DNA of 64,000 nucleotides from Isoetes taiwanensis (lineage: Eukaryota; Streptophyta; Lycopodiopsida; Isoetales; Isoetaceae). The notes beneath the pieces are model-generated. The model was not told the DNA's origin and did not search any database. It saw only the letters and a list, made by a program, of their open reading frames with translations. Shown here one piece after another: positions 1 to 12,010 of the stretch. How positions within the stretch are numbered: position 1 is the stretch's first letter; every line of letters starts with the position of its first letter. The position numbers were made by a program, and so were the translations under genes. Location: positions 13,205,760-13,269,759 of the forward strand of contig JAJEKV010000021.1 in the NCBI GenBank assembly GCA_021234155.1. The letters run 5' to 3'.

Positions 1-2260
1 AAGTCAAACTTATATAATTAAAATTTATAACAATTCGCAAAATAAAGAAGAATTAAGCATTACATATAGTCTTATAATAGCATCCTTGAATCACTATCTA
101 TTAAATCTGAATATGTCCAGGTTTTGTTGAATATGTCATTAATTAAGGGAAGCGATTTCTTGATGTTCATTCATTCTATTCCAGTTCTTACTCTAATTCA
201 GAATTCTCGAGCCTTTGCCATAGCTTAAAACGCCGCCTTAGCATAAGTTTTAATCTGTAATTACAAAGCAAAATAAAGATTTCTTGCTGGAATTGAGCCC
301 GGTTAGATGGAACGAGCTAATCCTAAAATGGGAGCTGGAGGAGGATTTCATGTTTTGTATTTAGTGAGACCATTTCTTTCAATTTTGCCAGAAGTAGAAA
401 ACACCAGAATGTAGTTAAGTACATTAAAATTCGCACGTTTAAAAAACATTTTTTAAGATTTTTTGAAGATTTTTAAAAATTTTGAAATTTCATATAAAAT
501 ATGTTAAAAATCTTGAAAATCCTTAAAAATCATTTAAAATCCTTAAAGATCCTTAAACTGTGATTTATTTAATTTAAATATGTGATATTCTTGAACTTAT
601 TTATGTTTATATATGAAATTCTAAATTTCTTAACCTCTATAGTAATATTTTTCTGAACTTTCTTAAGAGTTGCATGGCAAAATAGCTATGGTATCTTTGT
701 AGTTGAATTTAATAGTTTCTAATAGTACCATAAGCTTTTGATTTACTTGTTGGCATGCTACGTCTTGTAACTTGTAGCAAAAATGTGCATTTTAACAGTA
801 GCAAATATGTCCAATATAGCAGCGCTGAAATGAAATGCTGAATGAAAGAATGAGTACAATGACCCATAGGGGAACAAACGGATGAACCCTAAAATAGGTG
901 AAGAGGGAAATAAAATGATGAACCCCAAATGAGTAAAACAACAAATACAACCCGGGTTAGACCATCTGATATATAAGATAATTGTGTACAATGAGTTCAG
1001 GCCCCCACATAGAAAATCTAGAAGGTCGCTCTACTGTAATGCTCCAGAAGTGCAACAAGTGCAATAGTAATGTCACGCCACCCATCCAAGCAGTGGCTCA
1101 AATCCGTCCCGCTAAGATACCGCTCCATGTGTCCCTTCTGGCCGCTCGTATAAAAAGAAACCTTAGAGCACCTGCTTGAATCGAAATTGCATCAAAATTT
1201 GAGATTGTTTGTGCATGGCATAAGTTTTGATGAGAGTGCCTTTTCTTGGTTTTGGAAAATCACTTGAAACTTGAGTTCTTTGCATTATTTTTGCAAGTTT
1301 CTTGCATAGATTGGTTGCCTTAAGCAATTTGGAGGTTCTAAATGACTGAGGTTGAAGGTTTGCTAGGAACACCTTCAACAACGATATGCTCGTCCTTGAC
1401 AGCAACAGGTTGTACCACATATATACGTTACCACAACCTCATGACATACACATAGCCTTTCATGGCACAAGCTGGTTTTCTAGACTTCTCTTCACTGACT
1501 AAAAGTGTGTTCGAGTTGAGGTCCTTTAGCGCTTCTTGGCCAAGGGTTGGTCTTTTGCCCATGGAACTTGGTCCCTAGGGACATCTTGAGTCCATTGGCA
1601 AAGCCAATTCGCCATTCCGATATGGGTAAGCCACCCGTCCGTCGCATTTTGACTTGCATTGACAGGGACTAGCACTTCTAGTTGTATAGTTCAAGAGTCA
1701 CTTGACCTCTTTGCAATTCCAACCACCAAAAATACTATAAGCATATAAATCTAAAGTTTTTTTTTTTTTTTTTTTTTCAATTGGGAATTACAACCTTCCA
1801 ACTTGAACACATATCCCTCCACCATCTTAGTTCCAAATTAAGCTAAATTTTCTACCACGTGTTCCTAATAGTTTTCCCTGATATTAACTCTATAAATCAT
1901 CCAAAATGTTAAATAACACCCGAGATATCATCACCATTTTCTGTCACAAGTAAGTGCACTGGGCAATTTTTTTGTCAACTTTGAACCCGTTAATCATTCC
2001 ATTCCCAAATTAAACCAAAACATTTCTCACATGTCACCACAAGTTTTCTCTGATTTTTCCTTCAAAAATGACGTGAAAATGATCAGTATATCTCGAGATA
2101 TTCAGATGATTGCAACTATCTCATTTTGCTAGGGTTCATAAAGTGATTAATACTTCGTTACAAACTTTGAATGAAGATTGGTTGCTTGTTATTGGGTATG
2201 CTTTCACCTGAGGAAGCAATACTATGAGTGTTTGCTCCAACGTCCATATCAAAACCTACA
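1..2260. other. AT-rich intergenic DNA, no gene recognised
   Basis: This stretch is AT-rich and holds no ORF I can support as a gene. Around 470-560 there is a low-complexity block built from variants of AAATCCTTAAAA and AAGATTTTT. A T-run lies at about 1758-1776. The short ORFs show no recognisable family, splice pattern or codon structure. Confidence 0.6.
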
Positions 2261-2263
2261 TAT

Positions 2264-2515
2264 ACATTTAGCTCGGGAGGAGAATAGATCCAAATCCCAT
2301 CCTGTCAGTTTCTATTGCTTCAGGTTTTCAACTACAGCTTCTCGACCATTTCCCAAGCGCAAAACGACCAAAACTCGACCTCTGTCAGGAACGGCTACCT
2401 TTGCAACCTTTCTGGGTTCCGTCCCTTGGGGTCTGGATTCTCCCCTCTAATGAGGTAGCCACGCAAAGTCATGGCCTTGTTCGACTTAGGGAAGACTGCC
2501 AGCTCCTTAAGTTTT
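2264..2515. repeat. Dispersed repeat, copy 1 (second copy split at 3820-4740)
   Basis: The sequence starting CGGGAGGAGAATAGATC recurs at about 3827, and the part starting TCCGTCCCTTGGGGTCTGG recurs in diverged form at about 4640. In copy 1 the two parts are contiguous. In copy 2 they are about 700 bp apart, with the inverted-repeat right arm and other DNA between them. The family is not recognised. It looks like a fragment of an old transposable element rather than a gene. Confidence 0.5.
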
Positions 2516-3511
2516 TCCCTCTATTCTATCCCTTGCCAAACTCCTCTACCAAAGATCCAAAGGTTATCATAATTCTTGCATAAAATCCTAGTCATCATTT
2601 CCATGTCACCAATATCTTTCCATGTCACCCAAAATTTGCCAACATCACCCAACGAAAAAACCAAAGATGTACATCTTTTTATTTTTTGCCTAGTCAAAAC
2701 TTGGCCTTGCTTATTTGGAATGCCATATCACCAATTTTAGTGCCACGCCGTTTTTTCCATGCTGTTTTAGTTGGTGCCACAATGTTAACGGCATGCCTCA
2801 CCAAATCTTGGCCACCTGTGGCAGCCCATAACGTAAACCCTACGTTTTCTGCATCGAGCTGGAGACAAACACGTCCAAGAGTTTGCATAGGGTATGGTTT
2901 AGGGCCTACGCATCTTTGTGATATAGCATGCTTATTATGCTTGCTTCTCTAAACATTGGAAGGCCCTTGGTTTGCTACTTTTTGAAATCAGTGTGAACTA
3001 ACTCCATACAACATCAAAATTGAAAATATTGTAAATACTTCCCGAAAACACAAGCCCTAACCAAAGTTAGGCTCTCATTTGGATCAATCTGATTTACAAC
3101 TCAATCGATGAATCATCCCTGTATACTCCTTGTTTTTATTAGCAGCATTCTGACCGACTGGAAGTGGGCAATCAATGAACGCAGTCGTGTCAGGCTTTGA
3201 GTAAATTTTGACTCCAAATCTTGTGCCTAAACCTCCTCGAATAAATTTAGCAACGTCTTAAAAGACAATAGTTAAATATAAACCTAGGTCATGATACCTT
3301 TACATTTCAATATTTTGGTCTCCTGAATGTGTGATATATTCCTTGAATATGACTTATATAAAGACATATTCATGCATATCCAGATGGACGGCTGAGATCT
3401 TGATCCATGTCCTATTATCTTATTGGCCCTTAAAATTGAAGGTCGAGATTGATGGCGAGATCAACGGCTAAGATGTTGTTCCAAGTCAAGCAAGGCTAGA
3501 GGTTAACTTTA

Positions 3512-4077
3512 GAGGCAAGCCGCTTTCGGGGGGTTTTAAGGATCTGTCTTCTGGCGTCGAGACCCTCCCCCTCTACAAGACGACATGTGCAAAATCCTAG
3601 TCAAATCTAACTAGAATATGGCCTCCAAAATGTAAAGCCTATGAGTTTCTAGATTATTGAAGGGTTTACCTTTTGAAACTCGAAACATGGTTGCTTTCAT
3701 GGATAACTTGGTGCACCATCTCTAGACACGCATGCAGGGCCATGGAAACTGAAAAATTGGAGTTTTCATCTATCGGCCATCCAGATCATGCTACTGCAAA
3801 AGCGGCTCCATTTCTAATTGCTACATCGGGAGGAGAATAGATCAAAACTACCATCGTCAGTTCTCATTGCTTCGCTTTTTCAACTGCAATTTATCGGCCA
3901 TAACCCAAGTGCAAACAACCAAAACTCAACCTCTAAAACGTAAACCCTTCAAGAACCTACCAACATACATGGTTTATATTTTGGAGGCCATATCCTACTT
4001 GCGCCATTTCATGACATAGAGGGCGGGTGTTGACGCCAAAAGATGGATCTTAAAACCCCCCCGAAAGCAGCTTGCCC
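3512..4077. repeat. Inverted repeat, about 150-bp arms with about 270-bp loop
   Basis: The arm at 3512-3670 (AGGCAAGCCGCTTTCGGGGG ... GAAGGGTTTACC) is matched in reverse complement by 3939-4077 (GTAAACCCTTC ... CCCCCCGAAAGCAGCTTGCC). The match is imperfect but runs through the whole arm, including the shared core TATGGCCTCCAAAAT. The spacer 3671-3938 holds part of the dispersed repeat seen at 2264. I see no convincing target-site duplication, so this may be a foldback element or an inverted duplication. Confidence 0.65.
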
Positions 4078-4802
4078 CAAAAGTCCACTCCCCAAGGCCC
4101 CGGCGATGGACGGGCAACTCCCCCACTCCGGAGCTGTGAGTCTGCTCTGCCAATGGGCTCAGAACGTCAACATTACCTTGGGGACCAACTTTTGTGGACA
4201 GAAGACCAGCCCTTCTCCAAGAAACACCAAAATAGATCATGTCCAATGCACTCCTAGTCAATTGGCGTAGGGGGTGTCTGTGTAATACTGGCAATTAGGA
4301 CATTCCATTTTTTTGTTTGGTAAAATTGACTGTGTAACTTGGTCCGTAGGGTAATTTCACAATTTCGGACAACATGACAAAGTCAAATTGCCATTCCCAA
4401 ACCTCCGTACTGCCTTAACAGCAAAACATTTAGGTTTCTACACAATCGCCCGCCGAATGCTTCGCGGCTTGGTAAGGTCTCCCAGACTGATCTTGGATTC
4501 TTTTCGACCTGCTCAAAGCAAGATCCTTGAATGGAGGACTCAAGGGTCGGATAAGGGAAGCGAGCTCCAAGAGGGTGGGCATTAGCATACGGCCACCCGG
4601 AGAGCGCTTCCAGGAAAGGCTGCATCGGGAACTTTGGGGTCCGTCTCCTGGGGTCTGGCCTACCCCCACTAATGAGGAAGCCTCACAAAGTCTTGGCGTT
4701 GTTTGACTTGGGGAAGGGTGTCAGCTTGGCTGCCCAACAACAGAGAGATTAGGTGTTCTGACAACAGGAGCTTAGATGGAGGTTAAGTGTCAAGACACCC
4801 TT

Positions 4803-4859
4803 GCTCAAACATGCCACTTCGGCTCAAGTATGCAACATAGGCTCAAACATGCCACATAG
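4803..4859. repeat. 19-bp tandem repeat, three copies
   Basis: Three consecutive 19-bp units begin GCTCAAACATGCCAC, GCTCAAGTATGCAAC and GCTCAAACATGCCAC, with a partial fourth (GCTCTACAC). This is a small minisatellite with no evident function. Confidence 0.8.
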
Positions 4860-4869
4860 GCTCTACACA

Positions 4870-5950
4870 TTTGTTTTGCAAGGAGTAGTATGATGATATA
4901 TTGCGACTATGGAAGGTTTTATGAACTAGGTAAATATAGTCAAAACCACAAAAACAACATTAGTTCAAGTGATTAGCTAGGCAAATTGCGGCATATTTTT
5001 TTATCATATACTGGCATCCAGAAACCTAGTTTTTGAAGGTGGAATCATAAAGCTCCAAACAAATGGCGATGAATAATTGATATAACAATTTATAAGGTGG
5101 CATTCTTGAGCATAGAGATTTCTTGAGATGGACAAGACAACCGAAACACTGAAACAATTACTATTTAGTCAATGGTTTATAATATAAATCTGCTTTTGTA
5201 CAGTATCCATGCTAAAATTTACTGTTTCAACTGGTTATTGTTAATGATATGGACACTTTCTGGTTCTCGAGGCTACCATGATGACCTGCATGGACAATTC
5301 AGGATGGAAACTCTTCAAATGGGATCTAGTCTCATGCAGCTGCAGTCATCTCATTTGTGGTGCTAAAACCCAGTCAATCCAGAGCAGGGTGTCTTAACAA
5401 TGGCTGGTAAAGGAGTTAGGGTACGTGTGAGCCCCACTAGGAAGATCCTTATCTGCATGCATGGTCTAGATATAGGTGGGGAAGAATCCATTTAAGAACA
5501 CTAAAAAACTCTGTGTTTTCAATGGGATATTATGCCATATACTATGAGTCACAGTTTCCATAGTGTATTATATGAATTATATGTGAATCACTTTTTCAAT
5601 GGTTTTTATGTAAATCACGCATATGATATGATGTCATAATTCATTAGACTATGAACTTAACAGAACATGAGAATCTTAAAGAAAAATGTGAATCATGTCG
5701 AATCACTCAATGTTTCAGTCGTTTACTATATGAATCACTTATATGCTTCAATACTATTTATTAGACTTTGCACATAATAAAAAGGGGGTGAATCATCTTG
5801 GAAGTGTGAGGTTTTCCCCAACCTAGTCAATCTATATGAAAAGGGGGTGAATCATCCCTACTACTTTGGAAGTAGGAATCTATTCCATATGCATTCCGAA
5901 ATGGGATGACAAAAAGCATTTCCCTCTTGACGTGATGCGGAGCGCTGCTT
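4870..5950. other. Intergenic DNA with short repeated motifs
   Basis: No gene is visible. The motif AAAGGGGGTGAATCAT occurs twice (about 5783 and 5840) and variants of GAATCACTT recur between 5580 and 5740, so this is degraded repetitive DNA. Confidence 0.5.
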
Positions 5951-5957
5951 CTCTAGG

Positions 5958-6110
5958 TTTTGGTGGCCTTTTTTGTGACAATATGTTTGTGGTTCAGAGT
6001 AATTCTTTTTTTTTTATCTTTCTTGAATTGCATTTTGGTGGCCTTTTTTCTGACTATATGTTTGGTGGTTCAAGGTACTTCTTCCTTAGTATCTTTCTTG
6101 AAATTGCATG
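5958..6110. repeat. Tandem duplication of about 75 bp
   Basis: A unit containing TTTTGGTGGCCTTTTTT, then ATATGTTTG, then TATCTTTCTTGAA and TTGCAT occurs twice in tandem with small differences. Because the unit is nearly a multiple of three, the plus-strand ORF through it repeats the peptide pattern FGGLF twice. I treat that ORF as fortuitous. Confidence 0.7.
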
Positions 6111-6174
6111 CGTTCAACATCTATGCACAATATATCTTCCAGCATGTGCATGGGAATAAATTACACTTTTAAGT

Positions 6175-7600
6175 TCTATGGCGCATTGACTGCTTATTTA
6201 CATATAGCCAGCATCGTTGTTGTTATGTCATATTGAGAAGAACATTTTCAATCTGGTTTGCACCATCAAGAACTTTTTGTATTTAGGCAATGCTTTTTGA
6301 AACAGATTCTTTACTGTTATAGTATGTAGGAATTGCAAAAGCTAAGCTTGGAGCGAGATTTATGACAACTCTTTTTAAAAAGATGAAGTACAAAGATGGA
6401 AAATACTTACAAAAAATACAAGGCTGTCATTAATGCACTGAACTAGATTCTGGTTATTTGTGTTCAAAGTGGAAATTGGATTTCCCAACCACAATTAAGT
6501 TGTGTACCATCAAAGCTAAGCATAGAAAGACAACATGTTGAGAAGGGCCATGGTCATGTTCATGGACATGGTATAGGAGTTGTAAAATAGAAAGGTGATA
6601 GACTGAGCAAGACTTAAGTATAGAGCAATATAAAGCAAATCTTTGTTAGCACAAATGTATATGAATGTTAACAAGACCATTGATTCATTAACATTAAAAT
6701 ACAAACAAGTTAGCAACAGTTCTGTCACACATCTTAGCATTAAAGAACTTTGAATATTTTCCTTTAGGAATTGAAGCATTTGCCTTTCGGAATTGAAGCA
6801 TATATTTGAAGACACTTTTCCCTTAGATAATAGAAGTTTTTGGCTCCCTTGGTCAAATTTACATATTGGAATTTGCTTAAAACAATAGTCTATTATTAGA
6901 TTTAAAGAAAAAATAAATATTTGCTCATGTGCAACATTCTCATGTTAACCCAAGGCATAATTGTAAGTTGCCATAACCCAAATAGACTAAAATAGTACAA
7001 TAGTACAGTTGGGACTTGACCAAAAGAGAATGTTGCTATTGTCTAGGATACATTTGAGGACCTAAGAAGGTTCTTCTAAAGAATATCTCAATAGCGTAAG
7101 TGGGTTCTGAATAGAGGCATAGAAGCAGATAACTAATTGAACCTAAATAGAGACATAGAAGCATTTAACTAATTTAACCATAATAACATTGTTGGCTTAT
7201 CATTTACATGTCTTTAGCTTATGCCCAGCAACGTTGGACACCTTAACTAGTATTTATTATAATGGTATTGATCAATTGGGCAAATGCCAATTTGATTTTT
7301 TTGCATTCTTGCATGGAATTACATGCCTGCAATGAGAATTTTGTAAAAATTTTTATAGAGTCAATAAAAATATATACTAAAAAATTATTATTTGTTTTAG
7401 TTGCCATTCAATTGAAAGATGACATTTATGAGAGCCTTTCAAGTTGAATGGCATTTCCTTGACCTTGTCACTCATTTGGATGGTCAAAAATAAGACAACC
7501 ATTCTTTGAAAATAGCCAACGGCCTCTTGAATGGCATTGCAATGTTTAAATTTAAAGGTTGATGAAGAAGGCTGGTTTTTTGCGAGAAGACTTATTCAAG
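6175..7600. other. AT-rich intergenic DNA
   Basis: No gene, RNA or complete mobile element is recognised. From about 7400 to 7560 motifs such as GTTGAATGGCAT and GCCATTCAATTGAA resemble the subterminal motifs of the adjacent hAT-type element, so a second damaged relative may lie here. Confidence 0.4.
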
Positions 7601-7614
7601 CCTTTAATGCAAAG

Positions 7615-8566
7615 CAAGCCTTAAATTTGAAATGTTCGGTACCATTCTTGGGGCTCCTAGCTATGCAGAGAACGGCTAAAATTTTTTAGACATTCTTAAG
7701 AACGGCAAGGGAAAAAATTTACCATTCAATAGAAAAGCTTAAGAAAAAGTTGCCCTTCAATAGAATGGCCATGCTTATGAAAAAAAAAAATTATTGCTTA
7801 CATTATATATTTTTTATTTATACTTACACTTTTATTTGTTATTATTCTTGACCAAAACAAACAACATTTGATATTCAAATTTTTGAACAATCTCCTCAAC
7901 ATATGCATTTATTAAAATTGGCTAATTGGCGAGACAAGTAAATGCGAAAAAAATAGAACGGTAAGAATTTCTCTTTCCTTATTTCCTTTTCTTTCTCGTC
8001 CAACGTCGAGCTTCTTCATCTGCATGCAATTTGATATGCAGTTTGATCTAAATCTGACTAACTCGGGTAATCAGCTTCAAAGCCCACTCAAAACAGAGGA
8101 ATTTCGAGGCACGTCGTCTCTTGAACATATTTAATTTAATTTTTGAATGGACAACTCTGTTTTTTTGCAAAACAAAAATTGATTTTCAATGGCAAATCGC
8201 ATATAATATTTTTTCCCTTATTTCTTGCATTGGCAATGGTAATATGTGTGAAATATATTAATATTACTAAGACTATGAGTTATTTTGGATCTTTTTTTGT
8301 AGTTATATTTATTAAAAGTTAAAATATATTATCCATAATTTCGATGTTTTTTCTTTTTCTTCGTTTAGGTCCATAGGCACTGCCGTTGATCTCCTAGAAC
8401 ACATTCTATTCTATTCTTATAATTGTAGTTTAAGCTTTGAATATCTTTCGAAAACTTGGACATGCAAAAGAATGGCAGGCCAAAAATTTGCCCTTCAAAT
8501 TGAATGGCAAGTTGAAAAATTGCCCTTCAAAAAAATACTAGGGGTCCCATTCAAATTTAAGGCTTG
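7615..8566. mobile_element. hAT-type non-autonomous transposon, 952 bp
   Basis: The ends are perfect 15-bp terminal inverted repeats, CAAGCCTTAAATTTG at 7615-7629 and its reverse complement at 8552-8566. They are flanked by a perfect 8-bp target-site duplication, ATGCAAAG, at 7607-7614 and 8567-8574. An 8-bp duplication is the hallmark of the hAT superfamily. Subterminal GAATGGC, GCCCTTCAA and AACGGC motifs repeat on both sides in opposite orientation, as hAT transposase-binding sites do. There is no transposase ORF, so mobilisation would need a partner in trans. The perfect ends and duplication argue for a fairly recent insertion. Confidence 0.9.
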
Positions 8567-8799
8567 ATGCAAAGCAAAAGTGGTGCAGACAAGTTAGGTA
8601 ATGAACAACTAGATAGACTTAATGATGTCTGATGATGATGACCAGGTCAGCTACACAGACTCAAATGGGATCTGCATGGCTTTTGGATGGGTGGACTGGG
8701 CATGTCCAGTAAAAAAAAATTAGGCATCTGCGTTTTTACAACGAATCAGATACAATAAATCAGAGTAGAAGGAGCAGGAGAGAGCAGAGCAGCAGAACC

Positions 8800-9322
8800 A
8801 TGGCTTCGGTTTCCCAGTTTGAGGACTACGCCAAAAGGTTTGAATCTTAAATCGATCTTTTGTAAATTCTGAACAGGAAACCGTGTTCTTGTGCAGTTCT
8901 GTTTTCTGTTCATGAAAAGCTCTAACTCAGCTCCAATTATAACAGATATAGCAAAATATATTCTTCAAAAGAGGAGCTTAGATCACGTAGCAAATTAGGA
9001 CATGGCAGAAAATTAGGAATCGGATATCACGTAGCAGGACATGTCGCAGGAGAAACTGCTGATAAAACGTCGGATGCCTATCCGATAGCAATCCCCATCG
9101 TCCTAGTAGTCATCGTCGTCATTGGCATATTATATTGTGTTTGGAAAGGTATATGTCATATAATTGTCTTTAGGATATCTTGTCTTTGTTCCTATTACAC
9201 ATATTCTCAACACAAAGTAACTGAATGTAGCCCATAAGAAGAAGCAGCCAGCAGCTGAACAAAAGCAAGTTGTTGAAGATGAGAGGTATCTAAAAGCTGA
9301 ATATGGCAATGCCACTGCGTAA
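8800..9322 (+). CDS. Small three-exon single-pass membrane protein with cathepsin-propeptide-like N-terminus
   Basis: Joining 8800-8837, 8946-9148 and 9231-9322 gives an uninterrupted 110-residue protein with GT-AG introns in matching phase. Residues about 5-25 (SQFEDYAKRYSKIYSSKEEL) resemble the start of the I29 inhibitor propeptide of papain-like cysteine proteases, but the rest of that propeptide and the protease are absent. Residues about 58-80 form one hydrophobic helix (IAIPIVLVVIVVIGILYCVW), followed by a basic-acidic tail from AHKKKQPAAEQK to the stop. The start ATG follows a purine-rich leader. Such a protein would sit in a membrane with a short tail on each side; its function is unknown. 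It could be a chimera of a truncated protease gene and a membrane segment. A further GTAAG donor just after the stop suggests a spliced 3' UTR. Confidence 0.6.
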
Positions 9323-9810
9323 TAATGGTAAGAAACTTTTTTGCTTCGTATATGTTCATATTTATTATTATATATGCATTCTCAACAAAACAAATTTTGT
9401 TATGCAGAGCATGCTATAACATTACAAGGAATCTGGTGAAACAAGGCGCCAAATAGAAGAGAACTTTCGAGTATTCTATGTTTGTTATATGTGAACCGTG
9501 TGGAGTTCGCACAATGTCTAGTTGGGGCTTTTTGTTTGGGATCTCAGTTTGAGGCTCGCTAGAGTTAACATAATAGAATACTGTACTACATTGACACTTT
9601 ATTAAATGTCAAACAATATTAATTTGGTAGCCTTGTGCCATGCCTATTATTGCCAAGGTTCGAGGCGAAGGGTTCTTTAATCTTGATAGTAATACGCTTG
9701 TTATTCTGGAAGATGATGTTCTTTTGGTTCAAGAAAAAATGAAAAATAAATAAAAAAATTCACAACACTATAACACACCACAACAATAATTTTTTTTTTT
9801 TTTTTTTTTG

Positions 9811-10090
9811 CAACATCATGGTTATAGCAGAAGCCTTTGCCTTCATACTATAGCACAAGATCTTGCCATGAGAAAGTGCCAGCCTTTGGCCAAAAAATGC
9901 CCATGACCCAACACATAATCTTGCCTTTAGAGGCCGCCGCAAAAAAGAAGCCATGTTTCTGGGAGCTCATCTGCAGATCAAACGCCATCTTTATGTTCCC
10001 ACAATGCCCTCTTCTAGACGGAACCAAAACCATGTCTACAATAATAACCTTGCCATTCTCGGCCCGCAGGCTGCGGAAAACAGGGGGTTT
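9811..10090 (-). pseudogene. O-methyltransferase C-terminal fragment (COMT family)
   Basis: The minus-strand translation contains ENGKVIIVDMVLVPSRRG followed by NIKMAFDLQMSS. This matches the region after the HDW motif of plant caffeate-type O-methyltransferases (consensus LPENGKVIVVD, then a hydrophobic-FDLxM segment). The N-terminal dimerisation and SAM-binding parts are missing and the tail decays into unrelated sequence. About 105 bp are nearly identical to 16500-16605, where a longer copy of the same gene lies, so this is a duplicated fragment. A T-run lies immediately to the left at about 9791-9809. Confidence 0.75.
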
Positions 10091-10418
10091 CAACCCAGAA
10101 AATCCGGTAACTTTTGAAAAAATCCGGTGCCGTTAATTATTCCCCGAAACGTAGTTCAGACAAAAAATTCAAAGAAACAACGAAAATCCGATGCCCTTGT
10201 TAATTTACAGGCAAAAATCCGTTAACTCTATAAGGGAGTAGGATATTTTTTTATATACTAATAATATATATGCATTTGTATGAAACATATGAATATAATA
10301 TGACCAATAACAAATAAATAATTATACCAATCAACCAACCAAAAGAAAATCCCAATCCTTTTAAGTTACGTGCCCTTTTATTGGTACTATAATAAAGTTA
10401 GTCCTACAAGAAACTTAT

Positions 10419-10440
10419 CGCGGCGGCCAAGGCCGCCGCG
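10419..10440. repeat. 22-bp GC-rich perfect palindrome
   Basis: CGCGGCGGCCAAGGCCGCCGCG (10-bp arms around AA) stands alone in AT-rich DNA. It could form a strong hairpin. No terminator, promoter or element boundary is evident beside it. Confidence 0.85.
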
Positions 10441-10649
10441 AACGTTTCTCTTTCCCAGCCCATAAGAAATGGCCTAACGTGCAACATCCCACTATTCTAC
10501 CAAGGTGAATAAGTTTTTTTCCTTTAAAATCGCAATGACTTAAAAGTAATGTTTAAGTTCTCTTCATCAATCAAATTTGCTGAACATCTTCAATTAATCT
10601 TGGTGATTTATAGATATCACAGCAAGTCCAATCAAAAGATGCCACATAC

Positions 10650-10930
10650 CAGGGATAGGTTCAATACTGTATACGTTTTATAAGTAATACGTATTTTTCG
10701 TTTGATACGGCACAAATTTGACGTTTATACGTCAAAAATACGTCAAAAAAAATTTCCGTCGAAAAATTTGGCGGCGTAAAGTTTAAACCTTGATTTTTAG
10801 CATTTAAACTACAGCGAAACATTTTTCGCGATAAAGAAAACCTTCTGTGAAACTAAAAAAATTTCGTGTAAAAGCGAAATCTTGGTTTACGCCGAAAAAA
10901 AAAAGAAAAAAGAAAAAAGAAAAAAAAATA

Positions 10931-11018
<88 letters not shown>

Positions 11019-11447
11019 TTTATTATTGCGGTGACCCTCGCCTGGCGTGCCACATTGAATTGTGCCATGCCGAGGGTGGGTGTCATTGCTGACGCGAAAA
11101 AAAAAAAAAATTGAATTTTTTTTTTTCGAATTTTTCAGCGTCAAGCGAAACCTTCCACGAAACCTTCGGTTTAAACTACAGCGAAAAAAAAAAAAAAAAA
11201 ATCGGAAAAAAAATATATATATATATTTTCCCATAAGCAAAACCTTCTCGCGTAAGGTTTCGCTTACGCGAAAAAAAAAAAAATTTTGAATTTTCGCGTA
11301 AGCGAAACTGAAGGTTTCGCACGCGAATTTTTTTTTTTCTGGCCGGTAGGTTAAAAATACGAAAAATACGTATTTAACCTAAAAATACGTATTTTTAGAC
11401 TTTATACGTCTGAAAAAATAATTTAATACGTATAGAACCTATCTCTG
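10650..11447. mobile_element. hAT-type MITE, CAGGGATAGGTTC family, copy 1 (798 bp)
   Basis: The left end reads CAGGGATAGGTTCAATAC and the right end, in reverse complement, CAGAGATAGGTTCTATAC. An exact 8-bp target-site duplication CCACATAC lies at 10642-10649 and 11448-11455. CAGGG termini and an 8-bp duplication fit the hAT superfamily. The interior has no transposase. It carries TACGTATTT motifs, a TTA/ATT microsatellite (about 10930-11027), A/T runs, and several inverted TTTCGC-TTACGCGAAA motifs at 11240-11320. A related 442-bp copy lies at 54530-54971. Confidence 0.9.
10929..11027. repeat. (TTA)n microsatellite
   Basis: About one hundred bases of almost uninterrupted TTA/ATT trinucleotides lie inside the MITE. 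They generate spurious poly-Tyr, poly-Ile and poly-Asn reading frames. Confidence 0.95.
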
Positions 11448-12010
11448 CCACATACACATCTTTTTGAGGATTATGAAAATTTAACCAACTTGATGGGCTA
11501 AAAATCCAAATCCATCAATATTATGAAATTGGTCAGGTATATCATAATTTTAGTACTGGGAATGGTGAAAGGAAAAGGAAATAAACATATAGGATCATAT
11601 CTCACAATGTCATATGTAGGGATGCAAGATACATCTTTTTACAGGCGTTGCAGAAGGAAAACCACCACGAATTAATCTACTCTTAGGACAAATCTACTCT
11701 TTGAATAACGAAGAACAAAATCAGAGCGATTACCAAAATAGGACGAATTTGTTGTGAAGCATCTTGCCATACACTAAGTAGCCTAATTTAAAGACTATGA
11801 GCGGCTGCAGAAGCTATAATGGAGGATGACCGCAATGCAGTAGTTAAGGTAGCGATGTTGCAGGAAAGCCCTGTTTGGTGCAACAAGTCTGTCTATATTT
11901 ATCCAAGACTATATGAGCTAGATACAGGAAAAGCAATTGCATCAAAAACCAGAAGATGGTGAATTGACCATACATTAGCAAATCTGGAAAAACATTGAAA
12001 ATATTTACAG

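Noticed and set aside
5866-6159. 97-codon ORF with repeated FGGLF
   Set aside because: It results from a short tandem duplication in AT-rich DNA and has no recognisable domain.
10847-11240. ORFs with long Tyr, Ile or Asn runs
   Set aside because: They are translations of the (TTA)n microsatellite inside a MITE.
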